Source of the DNA: Spirometra erinaceieuropaei
Taxonomy: Eukaryota; Platyhelminthes; Cestoda; Diphyllobothriidea; Diphyllobothriidae
DNA: 64,000 nt
Reading direction: 5' to 3'
Assembly: GCA_902702965.1 (NCBI GenBank)
Contig: CACRXP010000312.1
Location: 470,931 to 534,930, forward strand
The notes below the pieces were generated by a model. That model did no database searches. It worked only from the letters and a program-made list of their open reading frames with translations, and was not told the origin of the DNA. Every line of letters begins with the position of its first letter. The first letter of the stretch is position 1. This document shows, piece by piece, positions 41,783-53,169 of this stretch. Made by a program: the position numbers and the translations under genes.

Positions 41783-42811
41783 CGTGGAGACTTATGCAAT
41801 TAGAATTTAGTAGTTATTTCGTCATTCACGGCAGTAATTTGCTGTTTTAACCGAATTTTCTCGACGGTACTTCGATCTCAGTCCTTCTCCAGCTTTGCAG
41901 ACTGGTTCGCGTTCTTACTGGTAGAGAATACTGCTGACTAGACGGATATAGTTTTTTGCATTTTGCTTTTAATATCATAGGTACCATTACAATAGTTTGT
42001 CTCTTCCGCCACTCAACTGAGAGAACGGTACAGCGACCTTTATACTCTCATTTTTTCCAGCCAAAATCATTCAATCGTTCCCAGGGGTGAAAAAAAGATT
42101 GTTCTCATGTAAGTATTGGTATTTTTTCTAAAGATTCTATCTCACTTATTGCATTGAATTCAAAACGAGCAAAAACATATTTAAGAGAGATCGATGTGGG
42201 AGCAGAAACTGCGCAATTTGCCCTTTAAAAATTGAGAAAATCTACACTCATACGTCATGCGTTTCGGAAGCGAAGAGTAAAACGTGGCCTAAATACTTCA
42301 GCGGAAAATGCGCAGAAAATTGTTTGCAAGCTTTGAAGCATGTAGCTAATGCGGTGTTAAATTATAAATATTAATTAGAAAGCCTCATTGTCTTTTCTTG
42401 CGCCAAATATAAATAAACGAAATTCGAAAGGAAATTCTGTCGTACTGTGTCATTGACTTTACAGTTATTATGGTTGCTGTAGGGTATTTTTTTCCGAAAA
42501 ACTGTGTGACGATGGCATATTCATTCATACCCCTCACGAAGACTGCTCGATATTTAGTCAAGACGATTCTGTAGTTTCCTCCTATCTCCTTATTTGACGG
42601 ATACATCCTTCAGTCGTCCTTTGAGGTAGCGGAGAAACTGAATATTAATAATTCAAGCGAATTGGCGGATGAACTGTGGAATTTCATCCATCCTCTTAGT
42701 ATTGCTGATTAGTCGTCGCAAGCGACAACATCCCTCTACTGCCTCCCAGAAAAGGCGCAGCTCCAAACAAACTTGCGCAACATCTACTGCAGCCAATGCC
42801 CCCGCCTCCGA
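41783..42811. other. Unassigned sequence between TIR elements
   Basis: Mostly AT-rich and unrecognised. 42655-42830 on the minus strand is an open frame of clearly higher GC content (SEAGALAAVDVAQVCLELR and following) that ends against the left end of TIR copy b. I found no splice sites for it, so it is only a possible captured exon or chance frame. Confidence 0.3.
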
Positions 42812-43390
42812 TAGTGCGTGACCGATCTCATGAAATGTCAACCGAAATTCGGAAATGCCTTTTCAACTAGGAAGGATGAATAAGGTGACGCTGTAAGATA
42901 AGTTATCATGTAGCATGGTCCTATAATATCTCAGACTCTTCACGATGTCGGCTTTTAAATGCACTTCTTTCTGACTTCCGGCGGAAATGGTACTTGGTAA
43001 AGAGGACTAATTAATTAGCATGCATTTTTCACATTAATTTTTGATGTTCTTATGGACTTTACTATAGTTTATAGAAAAAATGCAAAAAGTATGCCTTCTT
43101 TCGCTTCTTTGGTAGAAACCCATAGTGTTTTCATATTTTGTACCCAAAAAGCATATACTTAGATTTTTAAAATTTTCCCCAATTCCCGAATAATTTTGAG
43201 CCTAATCAGCAGTTGCATTAGCGTTCAGCATTTGCATTCCACAGGCTGCATGCGCTACGTGTAAGGAAAATCATGTATTTCTTTATGTCTTCAAGAAGAA
43301 AATTTAAAGATTTCATAAACGACTGTAGTTGGTACGAGCTATGTTTTACCTTTCACGAGGAGCATTGACAAGCGGACACGGGCGATGATG
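42812..43390. mobile_element. Palindromic TIR element, copy b (left arm and loop only)
   Basis: It starts TAGTGCGTGACCGATCTCAT and follows copy d through the left arm and into the central loop, then stops. No right arm is present. Copy c starts immediately afterwards, so b is either deleted or was broken by c. Confidence 0.55.
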
Positions 43391-43408
43391 CAAACAGTGA
43401 GTTACCTT

Positions 43409-44234
43409 TACTGTGCGTGACCTATCTCATGAAATGTTGGCTGAAATTCTGAAATGCATTTTCGATTAGGAAGGATAACTTGGTCGCGGTTGTAATACTG
43501 ACTATCTTGCGGCATACTCTTATAACATTTCGGACTCCGCAGGATGTCGGCTTTTAAATACACTTCTTTTCAATCTCCTGTAGAATTCGTGATCGGTAAA
43601 AATGACTACTTAAGTAGCATGCCTTTTCCCATTGATTTTCGATGGTCTTGGAAATTCAAATATATTTAATAGAAGTCATAAACAAAAATATGCTTTCTTC
43701 TAGTAAATCAATAGAAAATCACGTCTTCTTTATATTTTCTATTTAACTAAGGAGTATAATTAGGTTTTAAAAAAGTTTTCTAATTGCCGAATGATTTGGA
43801 GTCTGATCATTCGTTGCACTAGCGCTTAGTAATTTCAGTCTGCAAGGTGCATGCGTTCCGCGTACAGAAAATTACATATCTTTCTATGCCATTAAAGAGA
43901 TATCATACAGAGTGCATAAAAGTTTGCAATGGATGCGGACCATGTTGTTCATTTCATGAGAAGCAGTGGTAAACGTCCAGGTACTATGCCATGGGAATTG
44001 ACATTTCGCGGTCTTAAAAAGTCTCATAATTAGAAACTTTTTTAAAACCTAATCATATCCCTTCCTTGAATATAAAATATAAAGAAAACGTGATTCTCCA
44101 TTGATTGATTTAAAGAAAGCATATTTTTATTTATGGATTCTATAAAATATATTTGAAGTTGCAAGACCATCGAAAATCAATGGGAAAAATGCATGCTAAT
44201 TAAGTAGTCATTTTTTTTACCCAGTACGTTTCCT
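43409..44234. mobile_element. Palindromic TIR element, copy c (right end missing)
   Basis: The left end is TACTGTGCGTGACCTATCTC. Left arm, loop and most of the right arm match copy d, including the arm text AAAACCTAATCATATCCCTT and ATGGGAAAAATGCATGCTAA. The last 130 bp or so are missing, and Penelope-derived sequence follows at about 44240. Confidence 0.65.
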
Positions 44235-44239
44235 TAGCC

Positions 44240-44720
44240 ATACAAAGGACAGGGTGAAAACAAATCTTTTTGATAGGATTTATCGAGTCGACACTATCGA
44301 AGCCTTCCGCTTGTCTACCGGACACCGGCAAGTTTCTCCAAAGGCCTACGCCAACGGGTGATAGCTACAACTGAGTCAGTGGCTAAGCGGTTAGCGAATC
44401 AAGTGCGATGTTGTCAGAATACGCTGACACAGGTGCTCTGTCTTCCGTTGCCAACGCCAACCCCAGGTGATCATTGTACGTGGCCCCCATTTGCTGATGG
44501 CAGTGATGTGCGCTCAATGTGCCCGACCCACAAATATCCCCCACAGCCCCAATGACCACGCCGACCTCGTCATGCGGGTGGCGTGGGAACGATGAGTCTT
44601 AATATCCCCTGAGTCACTTACAAACCCTCTGAACTCCTCATATTTTCAATTTATATATTACTACAATTTTCTGAGGATGAGTTACCGATAACACTTGTTT
44701 AATAATTAACTTTTCAAGTG
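44240..44720 (+). mobile_element. Penelope-like element, 3' fragment
   Basis: The plus frame 44358-44555 (ESVAKRLANQVRCCQNTLTQ, then VLCLPLPTPTPGD) matches the C-terminal tail of the Penelope proteins at 57492-57700. Upstream VSPKAYANG is in a neighbouring frame. The 3' UTR reaches CTGAGGATGAGTTACCGATA near 44670-44690, the counterpart of the motif at 16.7 and 57.3 kb. The nuclease motifs themselves are lost. Confidence 0.6.
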
Positions 44721-44839
44721 TTACATGGAAATATTCACATCAGCTTGCTGTCACCATGATCATATTTAACGCCAAACAGTACTGCCGTCTAATTAAATCA
44801 CAGACGCTGTTCGCCAGTCGGAAATTACATGCGACAGAT

Positions 44840-45835
44840 TACAGTGAGTGACCTATCTCATGAAATGCTGGCTGAAATTCTGAAATGCGTTTTCATTTGG
44901 GAAGGATTACTTGGTCGCGGTTGTAATACTGATTATCTTAAGGCATACTCCTATAACATTTTGGACTCGGCAGGATGTCGGCTTTTAAATGCACTTATTT
45001 TCAATCTCCTGTAGAAAGCGTACTCGGTAAAAAATGACTACTTAAGTAGCAGGCATTTTTCCCATTGATTTTCATTGGTCTTGCAAATTCAAATATATTT
45101 TGTAGAAACTGAAAATAAAAATATCTTTTCTTTTAGTCAATCAATAGAGAATCACGTCTTATTTATATTTTCTATTTAAATAAGGAGTATAATTAGGTTT
45201 TAAAAAAGTTTTCCAATTGCAGAATAATTTGGAGTCTGATCATTCGTTGCAGTAGCGCTTAGTAATTTCAGTCTGCAAGGTGCATGCGTTCCGCGTAAAG
45301 AATATCACATATTTTTCTATTCCATTAAAGAGATAGCATACAGAGACCATAAAATTTCGCAATGGATGCGGACCATGTTGTTCATTTCATGAGAAACAAT
45401 GGTAAACGGCCAGGTACGGTGCTATGTGAATGGGCATATCGCGGTCTTAAAAAGTCTCATAATTATAAACTTTTTTAAAACCTAATTATACTCCTTATTT
45501 TAATAGAAAATATAAATAAGACGTGATTCTCTATTGATTGACTAAAAGAAAGGATATTTTTTATTTACCGTTTCTTAAAATATATTTGAATTTCCAAAAC
45601 CATCGAAAATCAATGGGGAAAATGCATGCTACTTAAGTAGTCATTTTGTACCGAGTACGCCTCCTACATGAGATTGAAAGGAAGTGCATTTAAAAGCGGA
45701 CATCCTACCAAGTCCGAAATGTTATAAGAGTATGCCGCAAGATAGTCAGTATTACAACCGCGACCAAGAAATCCTTAATCGAAAACGCATTTCAGAATTT
45801 CAGCCAACATTTCATGAGATAGGTCACTCACTGTA
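44840..45835. mobile_element. Palindromic TA-flanked TIR element, copy d (complete, 996 bp)
   Basis: The ends are exact inverted repeats: TACAGTGAGTGACCTATCTC at 44840 and its complement ending CTCACTGTA at 45835. Arms of about 370 bp (44840-45210 and 45467-45835) pair almost throughout around a loop of about 255 bp. The ends TA-CAGTG...CACTG-TA fit a Tc1/mariner-type non-autonomous element with TA target duplication. No transposase is encoded. It is the best preserved of seven or eight copies here. Confidence 0.8.
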
Positions 45836-46661
45836 GGTCCGGAATAGCTAATTTTGATGGACAGGTCCAATGCTACCTTCCCGCATAACTCAGTGTTGCT
45901 GTGTAATTTTACTATCGATCTACAAATATTCTTAAGCTGGTCATTTTTTCGTCGAATTAAACCTAACCATAGCGATGATAAAGGGGTAGCAATTTTTTAT
46001 AGTCGGCTTGACTGATAATTGACCAAAGGTCTGAAGTAATGATCTTACATTTTAACAAGTTTCAATATATGCTATGAAATCTTTGTGTATAAGACGGCAA
46101 CTGGGAGAGGTTTCCGAGGTATTACCGACAGTCCTGCTTCTTTTTCGTAAAAAATGCATCTTAATGGGAAATACAAATGATACAAGAAAAGATACTGACA
46201 GAGACAAGGAGGACCGGGATGTCTATTTCAGATTTATTCGTCGTGGCTAGCCATCCATTATGACTAAAGATCCACGAAACGTTTCACTTTGTCGGTTGCG
46301 ATCGGTATATTAGCCTTCTTTTGGAAGAAAACGTTCGGCAATCAGTTTAAGGGAATTGCGGACCTCGTTACACTTTAGAACAACTTGTCTTTGAGAGATC
46401 TTCTGCTGCATCATCACTGGTCGCTATGCGACAGTCTGGGAGAGAACACTGAGTCGCAGACGGGTGAATATTCCCTGAAACACGACCGATGCCCTCTTAT
46501 TTTTGCGGTAGAACAACTGGCATTTCAGAATTTTGCACGGAGGGACGTTCGCTAGCAATTTCGAAGGCTGTCCTAGGCCTTTTAAAGCCTGTCTATGCAC
46601 GTACACTTAGCGTACGGAGTTCGGTAGCGAGTTATAATTAATTAATGTACGTCGTATGCAT
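45836..46661. other. Unassigned sequence
   Basis: No gene, splice-flanked exon or repeat was recognised. Confidence 0.3.
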
Positions 46662-47601
46662 TACACCTTCTGTGGTTTCTCATGAAATCTTAATCGAAAT
46701 TATGACGTGTGTCTTTGATTAGAAAATATTAGTAAAGTAGGGTCGTATGATTAAGTGGCATGCAGAGCATTCACAAGATACTTTAGTTAAGTCGGGATGA
46801 GAGATTTTAAACTGCCTTTCGTCCGAGCATGTGCGAAAACGTCGCTCTGTGAGATATGATTATACCAGTAGCATATTTTTCCCTACTCATTTTCGACGCC
46901 CTTCTAAATGCAGGTAATGTTATTGGAAAATCTATGCAAATTATTTTTTTGTGGCTGTTCGTGTAGTAGATTGCGTTTTCTTCAAATTTATGCTTACGAA
47001 AAGGATATTTTTGCTTTTAAAAGTGTTTTATGATAAGAGTTTAATGTCTTTGAAACGTCTGCCCATTAGACGTTGTATCTTTTCATTTATTAATGCTTTT
47101 TAAACATACAACATAATTTACAGCAAACTTTTTGGGATCTATATAACGTTGCTGCAGGGAAGATATACAGCATGCAGTTTGGAAATCCTGAATACAAGAG
47201 CAAAGGCAGGTCGCGTTCATAATTATTCCGGAATTAAAATTTTTTTAAAGCAGATAGATACGTTTTCTTTGAGTAAGAACTTAGAAGAAAACGCAACCTA
47301 GTACAAAAACAAGTCTCCGAAATAATATTTTGCGCACGCTATCTATAAAATTTAGCTGAATTTATAAGGACGCAAAAACCAATAGGGAAAATTTATGGTA
47401 ATTTTGAAGCCATTTTTTTCGGAGCGTAGTATTGCTAGTGGTCAAAAAAGCCATCTCAAAAGCCAGCGTCTTTGGCCGACAAAACATCTTTTAATGATGT
47501 TGGACGTCATTTACGACCCGGTTGTAGTGCTATTTTCTAATGGAAGTCACATATCAGAATCCCGGTTAACTTTTTATTATATAACACACCTACTGTACAT
47601 G
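46662..47601. mobile_element. Palindromic TIR element, copy e (diverged)
   Basis: The left end is TACACCTTCTGTGGTTTCTCATG in place of the consensus, and the right end is CACACCTACTGTA, identical to copy f. Internal arms share phrases such as TTTTCCCTACTCATTTTCGA against ACCAATAGGGAAAATTTATG. It is older than copy d. Confidence 0.5.
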
Positions 47602-48152
47602 TCATATGCTAATCGAAACTGTTGGTCTGGTATATAGCTGACTGGATCAGTAAGCGCCACTTATTCGCGATTACTATCCCCGTCGGCTTAGAAGGCACCG
47701 CTGACACCTCATAAGTGAATTTAAATTGAGTGGGCTCGATAAAGAATGCTGTTAGTAAGCGAAACGTGTCTTAAACTGTCAGCAACAAGCATTATGTTTG
47801 GTTAACCTCTCCCATCAAAAATACTTACAGCCATTAACTTCAAGGTAGGTGTCAAAATGGCACGACACACGTCAGCAGAATTGCATCGAGTCTTGACGAC
47901 CGATTAAGTGTCGCTAAACGGAATTTACAGTGTCCAACAAAATGAACTTTCTTAAAAGAAATATGTTGTCTATTAAGCCATGAAGGATGACTTTAGTTGA
48001 ATTCCAGAGCAAATCGGGCTGGAACGACGAAGTTCGGACACCAAACGGGGACGACTGTAATTTTCTTGTCAACCTTTGCTCAACTACGGCACGCTGCCCT
48101 TCTATATTTAAAATTACAGTATATGTAACATATATACATACGCATTTAAACA
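47602..48152. other. Unassigned sequence
   Basis: Nothing recognised between two TIR elements. Confidence 0.3.
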
Positions 48153-49129
48153 TACAATATATGTGCCAAATCATGAAATGTTAAGCGAAATTCTGAAATG
48201 CGTTTTGGAATCGAAAAGATCCCCTAAATAAAGTTGTAATATTAAGCATCCTACAACATAATCGCATAATACTACAGTCACCTCAGGAAGCCGACTTTTG
48301 AACGCACTTCCTTCAAGCCGCCTGCGAAAACCACTTTCACCGAAAATAGAATAATTACATAGTATACATTTTTCTCAATGATTTTCGATGCGCTTGTAAA
48401 TTTAAATGTATTTTATAGAAAGTATGCACAGAAATGTTTATACTTTTGCTCATTTCGTAGATTTTCTACTTGAAGGAAAGGTATCATTTGTTTTCAAAAA
48501 CTTTCCTGTTACCCGAATAATTTTGAACCCTACCCGCAATTGCACTTCCGACCCGTGTTCCCAACGACAGGTCGTATATTTTCCATGAACGGAGAATCAT
48601 ACATTTCTTCAAGGTATTAAAAAGAAACCATATGGAGTTCAAAAAATTTGGCGGTGGATTTGAGCCAGATTGTAAACTTTACAAGCAACATAAGTAAATG
48701 CAGAGACATGGTGTTTTTGAACGGAAAACCCACAGTCTTAATAAACCTGATAATATAAACTATTTCAAAACCGATCCCTACTCATCACTGACGGACAAAG
48801 TCTTAAAAAGACGTACCTTTCTACTTAATGAGTAAAAGAGTAAATATTTGTATGCATGCCTTTTTATGAAATGTGTTTATATTTATAAAGGCATCAAAGA
48901 TCAATGAGGAAAAGTCACACTAATTAAGTAGGCAATTTCTGCAGAACGCAGTTTCCGAGGACAACGGGATAGAGGCTCATCCAAAAATCCACTCCCTGAA
49001 GTAATTGAATTATCATGCGATTATGCCGTTAAATGATTAGTACAGCAATCTCACTTAAGCAATCTTTCCGAGTCGAAAACGCATTTCAAAATTTCGGCTA
49101 ACATCTCATGAATCAGCACACCTACTGTA
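48153..49129. mobile_element. Palindromic TIR element, copy f
   Basis: The left end reads AAATCATGAAATGTTAAGCG and the right end GAATCAGCACACCTACTGTA. The arms share GAAATTCTGAAATGCGTTTT against AAAACGCATTTCAAAATTTC. Length is 977 bp, close to copy d. Confidence 0.65.
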
Positions 49130-49587
49130 CGATGACAGCTACATCGTGATTACGATTCACGAGTGCCAAATAACAAACTGCACGTTCTGCAAATGCATGG
49201 GACTTGGGGGAGCATTTAAAGGCCCCTATAGAGATTGTTGTGCTTCCGGAATTCTTTTGGTTTCATTTTTTGCGTCTCAGCTGAAATTTCTCTGATTTTC
49301 TTTAAAAGCTGAATAAATCGATTCGACCTACAATGTCAAAGCCTTTCGCACAATCGTCTTCATATAAAAGACTAATTAGCGGGCCATCGTCTCTGCTTCT
49401 ATTCTGCAATATTAGACACATCCCTGCGGATGACAGAAGTTGGTTATTCGAGAAGACGTAAGATCAATACAATTTTCCATCTGACTGTGAGTTGGCGGTG
49501 TGCATGACCACTAGCGACATACTTTTGGAAGGTAATTGTCAGTCAAAAGGCGACCTCTCCTAACTGCCAGATACTGACTTAGGCGGG
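49130..49587. other. Unassigned sequence
   Basis: Nothing recognised. Confidence 0.3.
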
Positions 49588-49959
49588 ACTGACTTATTTG
49601 GGCGCCTAAACAGGACATTCGAATGGGAACGCCCCACCAAGTTAATAAAGCTGGACCTGCGTAAACTTCCAGAAAGGGCAAAATATTTTCGTGTCCTATT
49701 CCTGCAATAAATGTAATATAAAAACAAACCACTGCTCTAATTCTGAGCCAAACCCTAACACTAGTCGCTTCCTTAACGCTAAACTTGATCCTGACTTGCA
49801 TTACCGCTTACTTTAAATCTAACCTTAAACCGAATCCTTAACTGAACCCCAGCCCTTACTTTAAACCTAGTCCCAATTATACTGGACGTTGGCTTAAAGC
49901 CACTCGTGTCGCGGAACTTTTCTGTCCGTATGTCCTGTTAAGAGACCCAAACAAGTCTG
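49588..49959. mobile_element. TIR element T2 with telomere-like core
   Basis: Inverted ends of about 28 bp: GACTTATTTGGGCGCCTAAA at 49591 and, on the other strand from 49956, GACTTGTTTGGGTCTCTTAA; both continue ACAGGACAT. The core 49745-49880 is a decayed CCCTAA-type array (AACCCTAACACTAG, CTAACCTTAAACC and similar). The body next to the left TIR is homologous to 57115-57240 of element T3. The open frame across it on the minus strand is not a gene. Confidence 0.65.
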
Positions 49960-50101
49960 TTCTACCCGGATTCATCTTTGTGTCTTACTTGGCAGGTATA
50001 AGAGACATTCAGACCATTTGCTATCGCATTTCTTTTCCTGAACTGCTTCCTGGAACTCACCTTTTCACTTTTGTCGGCAATGTCCTTAACTTTACAGACA
50101 T

Positions 50102-50470
50102 TACAGTAGGTGCTTTATCTCATGACTCTGACATTCTGAAATGAGTTATTTATTAGAAAAAACTACTTAGATAGGGTTTGACAATTGATTACAATGTAAA
50201 GTAACCGCAGAGTACTTCATTCAGGCAAAGATGTGACTTAAGTGGTCTTATTTTCAGTCAACTGAAAAGTCACACCCACTGACAAATTGCTACTTACGCA
50301 GTGTAAGTTTGTCTCTTCGATTTTCGATGATCTCAAAAATAAAAAAAAGCATTTCGAAAAAGCATAAAATATATTTTCTTCTTCTGTCGCTGCATAACAG
50401 AGATAACTAATGGGAAATATACGCAGATTTAAACTTTCACGGAAAAATATCAATGCAAAACCTCAAGGTC
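50102..50470. mobile_element. Palindromic TIR element, copy g (left arm only)
   Basis: TACAGTAGGTGCTTTATCTC starts a left arm that can be followed through ACATTCTGAAATGAG and TCTTCGATTTTCGATGATCT. The loop and right arm are absent. Confidence 0.5.
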
Positions 50471-50599
50471 ACCGTTTACTGCAAACAGAGCAATCAATAA
50501 AATGATAACTTAGAAGCACAATTTAGGAAAGCAAATGAGGAAGTTAGTTGGCAGCAGGGGTCTGTAAGTCGAAGGGCTCAGATTCACCAGCGAAAGTCG

Positions 50600-50870
50600 A
50601 GGTTTACAGTGTGATCTTACTGTGTCGGTAGGCCGGGTTTCTCCCGCCGTATGTAGGCTCCCTTGAAGTAGCGCAATGTTTGAGTTGTTCTTGCCCGATC
50701 TAGTACTCGGAAGAATGCGTTGAGGTCGAAAAAGTGAACGCTGTCTAGGAAGTGCTTCGCAATAGAAAAACGAGAGATCTTATTTTCCTGCTTTACAACC
50801 CATTTAGGCCAGTTCTCAACTGACCTGGCTGTCAGTTGCCTCTGCTTTCGCACAATTTATTTAAAGCCAA
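50600..50870 (-). mobile_element. Penelope-like element, GIY-YIG domain fragment
   Basis: The minus frame of 78 codons reads RQLTARSVENWPKWVVKQEN, then RFSIAKHFLDSVHFFDLNAF, then LRYFKGAYIRREKPGLPTQ. It corresponds to the second half of the GIY-YIG nuclease (the helix after YIGxT and the conserved Glu/Ile region). The catalytic Tyr-Ile-Gly part is not present. It comes from a different Penelope subfamily from the 17-kb copy. Confidence 0.55.
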
Positions 50871-51529
50871 ATGCGTATGTGGATTTTTAAACCAAACTTC
50901 GGATGGTTTGCAATAACAAGGAACCCGTTGCCCATTAGTAGGACTGCTGAATATGAGTTTTACTGCGTTGCATGTCCTTCTAATGATGAATGTCAATCGG
51001 CGCTTGGCGGTATTTTAAATGCTGTTGGCCTTTAAAGGCACAGATATTATAACAGACCTCTTCGGAAGTGATTGTTCAGTCAGTCTTGGGACGAGCCACT
51101 GCTGTACTTTCGCATGAAACGTGTTGGGTATCCAGGCCTAAGCAAGGGTGTTTTGAAGTCAGCAACCTCTGCATCCAGAACGCCAGCCAACCGTTTTTTT
51201 CGCCCTTTAAAAAAGAGTGCACATCAGGTTTTGCCTTCGTTGCATTAGCACGGGGCGCTTTCGATTGCGCTGTGATGCAACGACAGCTGGCACTTGATAC
51301 GCTCTCAAGAAATATTTGTTGGTTCCAATAAACTCTGCTGTCTTTGCCTACTTCAAATATAAATAGGCGAAATAATGCTTCAAATTACTTGAACTCATTT
51401 TGCAGCAAATAATATGTTTTTCGCATTCTGTGCACGACGAATGGGCAACTTTGGGCTAAGAAAGAGTTTTAGTAACGACACTTTCCAGTAAAATGAAATG
51501 CAGCTTCAGAGAGAGTTATATTTGTTTAA
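50871..51529. other. Unassigned sequence
   Basis: No recognised feature. The plus frame 51068-51331 (87 codons) has no motif or splice context. Confidence 0.3.
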
Positions 51530-52056
51530 TTCATATTGATCCAACTGTGAAAAACTCGGCGTCCCCGTAGGATTCGATAGTAATAGGAAGGCTTTAGTAC
51601 AGCCGACGCTCTAACCACTTGAGCTACGAGGCCCCGCCGGACGACACGAATTTAATTACGTTTGGGTCAAGTTACCCGCCAAATTTACTGCAACTTCTGG
51701 AATGCACCAAATCTGATACAGTGAGTGGACTGCCCAAGCAGGATTTCCTAAGCAATTCACCTGGAATCCACCAGATGACTACCAGGCTCACGTAATTCAT
51801 AGATGTTTTGGCAGATTTTGGATAAGTCATATTGACCCAACCATGAAAAACTCCGCAGCTCGTTGGCATTCAAACCCACGCAGTATTGGGAAGGCTTTAG
51901 CAAAGTCAGTGTACAAACCACTTGATTCAAACGTGATTAAAGTTGCGTAATCCGAGGGGGCCTTGTAGATTAAGTGGTTAGAGCGTTGTCGGTACTGCGT
52001 GGGTTCGAATCCCACCGAGGTGTCGAGGTTTTTACAATTGGGTCAATCTGAATTAT
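51530..52056. repeat. SINE family B array, mirrored arrangement
   Basis: The order is a minus copy (about 51540-51680; A box TAGCTCAAGTGGTTAGAGCG on the minus strand), repeat X in minus (51690-51790), a minus copy (51828-51940) and a plus copy (51950-52056; TTAAGTGGTTAGAGCG and GGGTTCGAATCCCACC). The last two meet head to head. The intact B box of the plus copy is the best preserved Pol III promoter element in the window. No CCA end and no complete anticodon arm, so it is a SINE rather than a tRNA gene. Confidence 0.7.
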
Positions 52057-52779
52057 TAATAATCAGCCAAAACCTCTATGAATTACATTTGTTTGTTTAC
52101 AAACACCCCTAAAGAATTAGGCAGCATTGTCCATGTCCATTGCAAAATCCCATAAACACCATATGGCCAGTTCTTGATGGCACAGGGAAATATGCGGATT
52201 TCTGTTCGGCTTGTGGGTTGTAAACTCACGATGGGCATGCAACGGCAGGTTAAGTACAAAGCCAAACAGAAATATACAACCATCCGTAACACTTTCATTC
52301 CCACTTTCGTCAAGAAGAAGTTGACAGAAGACCTAGCTTGCTTCCAAATGAGTGCACTAGAGGAAACGTTCGGTGAATTGGTTTTCTAGCAAAAGGTGCT
52401 TAAAATTATAGGCGCGCTAAAAATACACGGAAAACGTTTGTACTTGGAAGGTAGTCCTTTTCTAATAAATGTGGATTTTACAGCCGGACGAAAGGAAGCA
52501 CATCCCGGCATGACAGAAATATCTGCAGATTAAGCGGCAGGACAACTATTAGTGGAACCTCATCAATGTAGTCTTTTCTAATTTAAAGTGCATTTCGAAA
52601 TTTTTATCACCATTTCATCGGTCAACTTTAATCATTTCGACTTCTGACCTGTCAGCTGTAGATGGAAATGCAGCGATATCCATATTCTAAGTAGGACATG
52701 CTAAATCATCTTCACCATGACGCACCGGTAGGGTGTCTTTTTCTAACTTTTCAACCCTCCGATGTAGCTAGCCCTTTGG
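52057..52779. other. Mostly unassigned, with a possible TIR-element right arm
   Basis: 52440-52640 contains CTTTTCTAATTTAAAGTGCA and ATTTCGAAATTTTTATCACC, which weakly resemble the right arm of the palindromic TIR family. Nothing else was recognised. Confidence 0.25.
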
Positions 52780-53169
52780 TGGTTATTTGTATGTGTGTCC
52801 TCTTGCCACCAGAAATATACGCAAAAATGTATTACGCGATCGCGATTGGGTTTCAAACGTCAAAGTTAAACTGCCCGCGACTCCTGATTGGTCAGCGGAT
52901 ATGCGCGCACAGGGCAACAGCAAAGACTTTTGGCCGCGCCAGCTGACTCAGCAGTCACACACACACACACACACGCACACAAACAGACGTCCGCACAGGA
53001 CCGTCCCTGCCGCCACCGCCACCTTTGTGGACAACCAAACCCCAGCTACAACGCTCGCGCGCGCGGATTTCGAGGCGGCTAGAAACTACAAAGCTGGAGT
53101 TATTGCCCTTTTGTTCTCTTAAAATCCTCCTCCTCCTCCTCCACAACACTCGGAGCCGCAGAAGAGTGC
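52780..53169 (+). promoter_or_regulatory. CpG-rich promoter and 5' UTR of the ephrin-like gene
   Basis: A GC- and CpG-rich island (GCGATCGCGATT, CTCGCGCGCGCGG) stands out from AT-richer surroundings. It contains an inverted CCAAT box in CTGATTGGTCAG (52884-52895), the NF-Y consensus, and a (CA)n tract at 52957-52977. No TATA box is visible. An in-frame stop at 53080-53082 precedes the start codon. Confidence 0.55.

Noticed and set aside
40900..45835. Assembly duplication instead of a transposon family
   Set aside because: The copies differ by many substitutions and have different truncations, and more diverged copies lie further away, so independent old insertions fit better.
49511..49801. 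96-codon frame on the minus strand
   Set aside because: It lies within TIR element T2 and its telomere-like core; the homologous segment in T3 is not open in the same way.
51950..52030. Possible tRNA gene
   Set aside because: A and B boxes are good, but the anticodon arm is incomplete, no acceptor stem closes, and the same unit recurs with a common tail, so it is a SINE.
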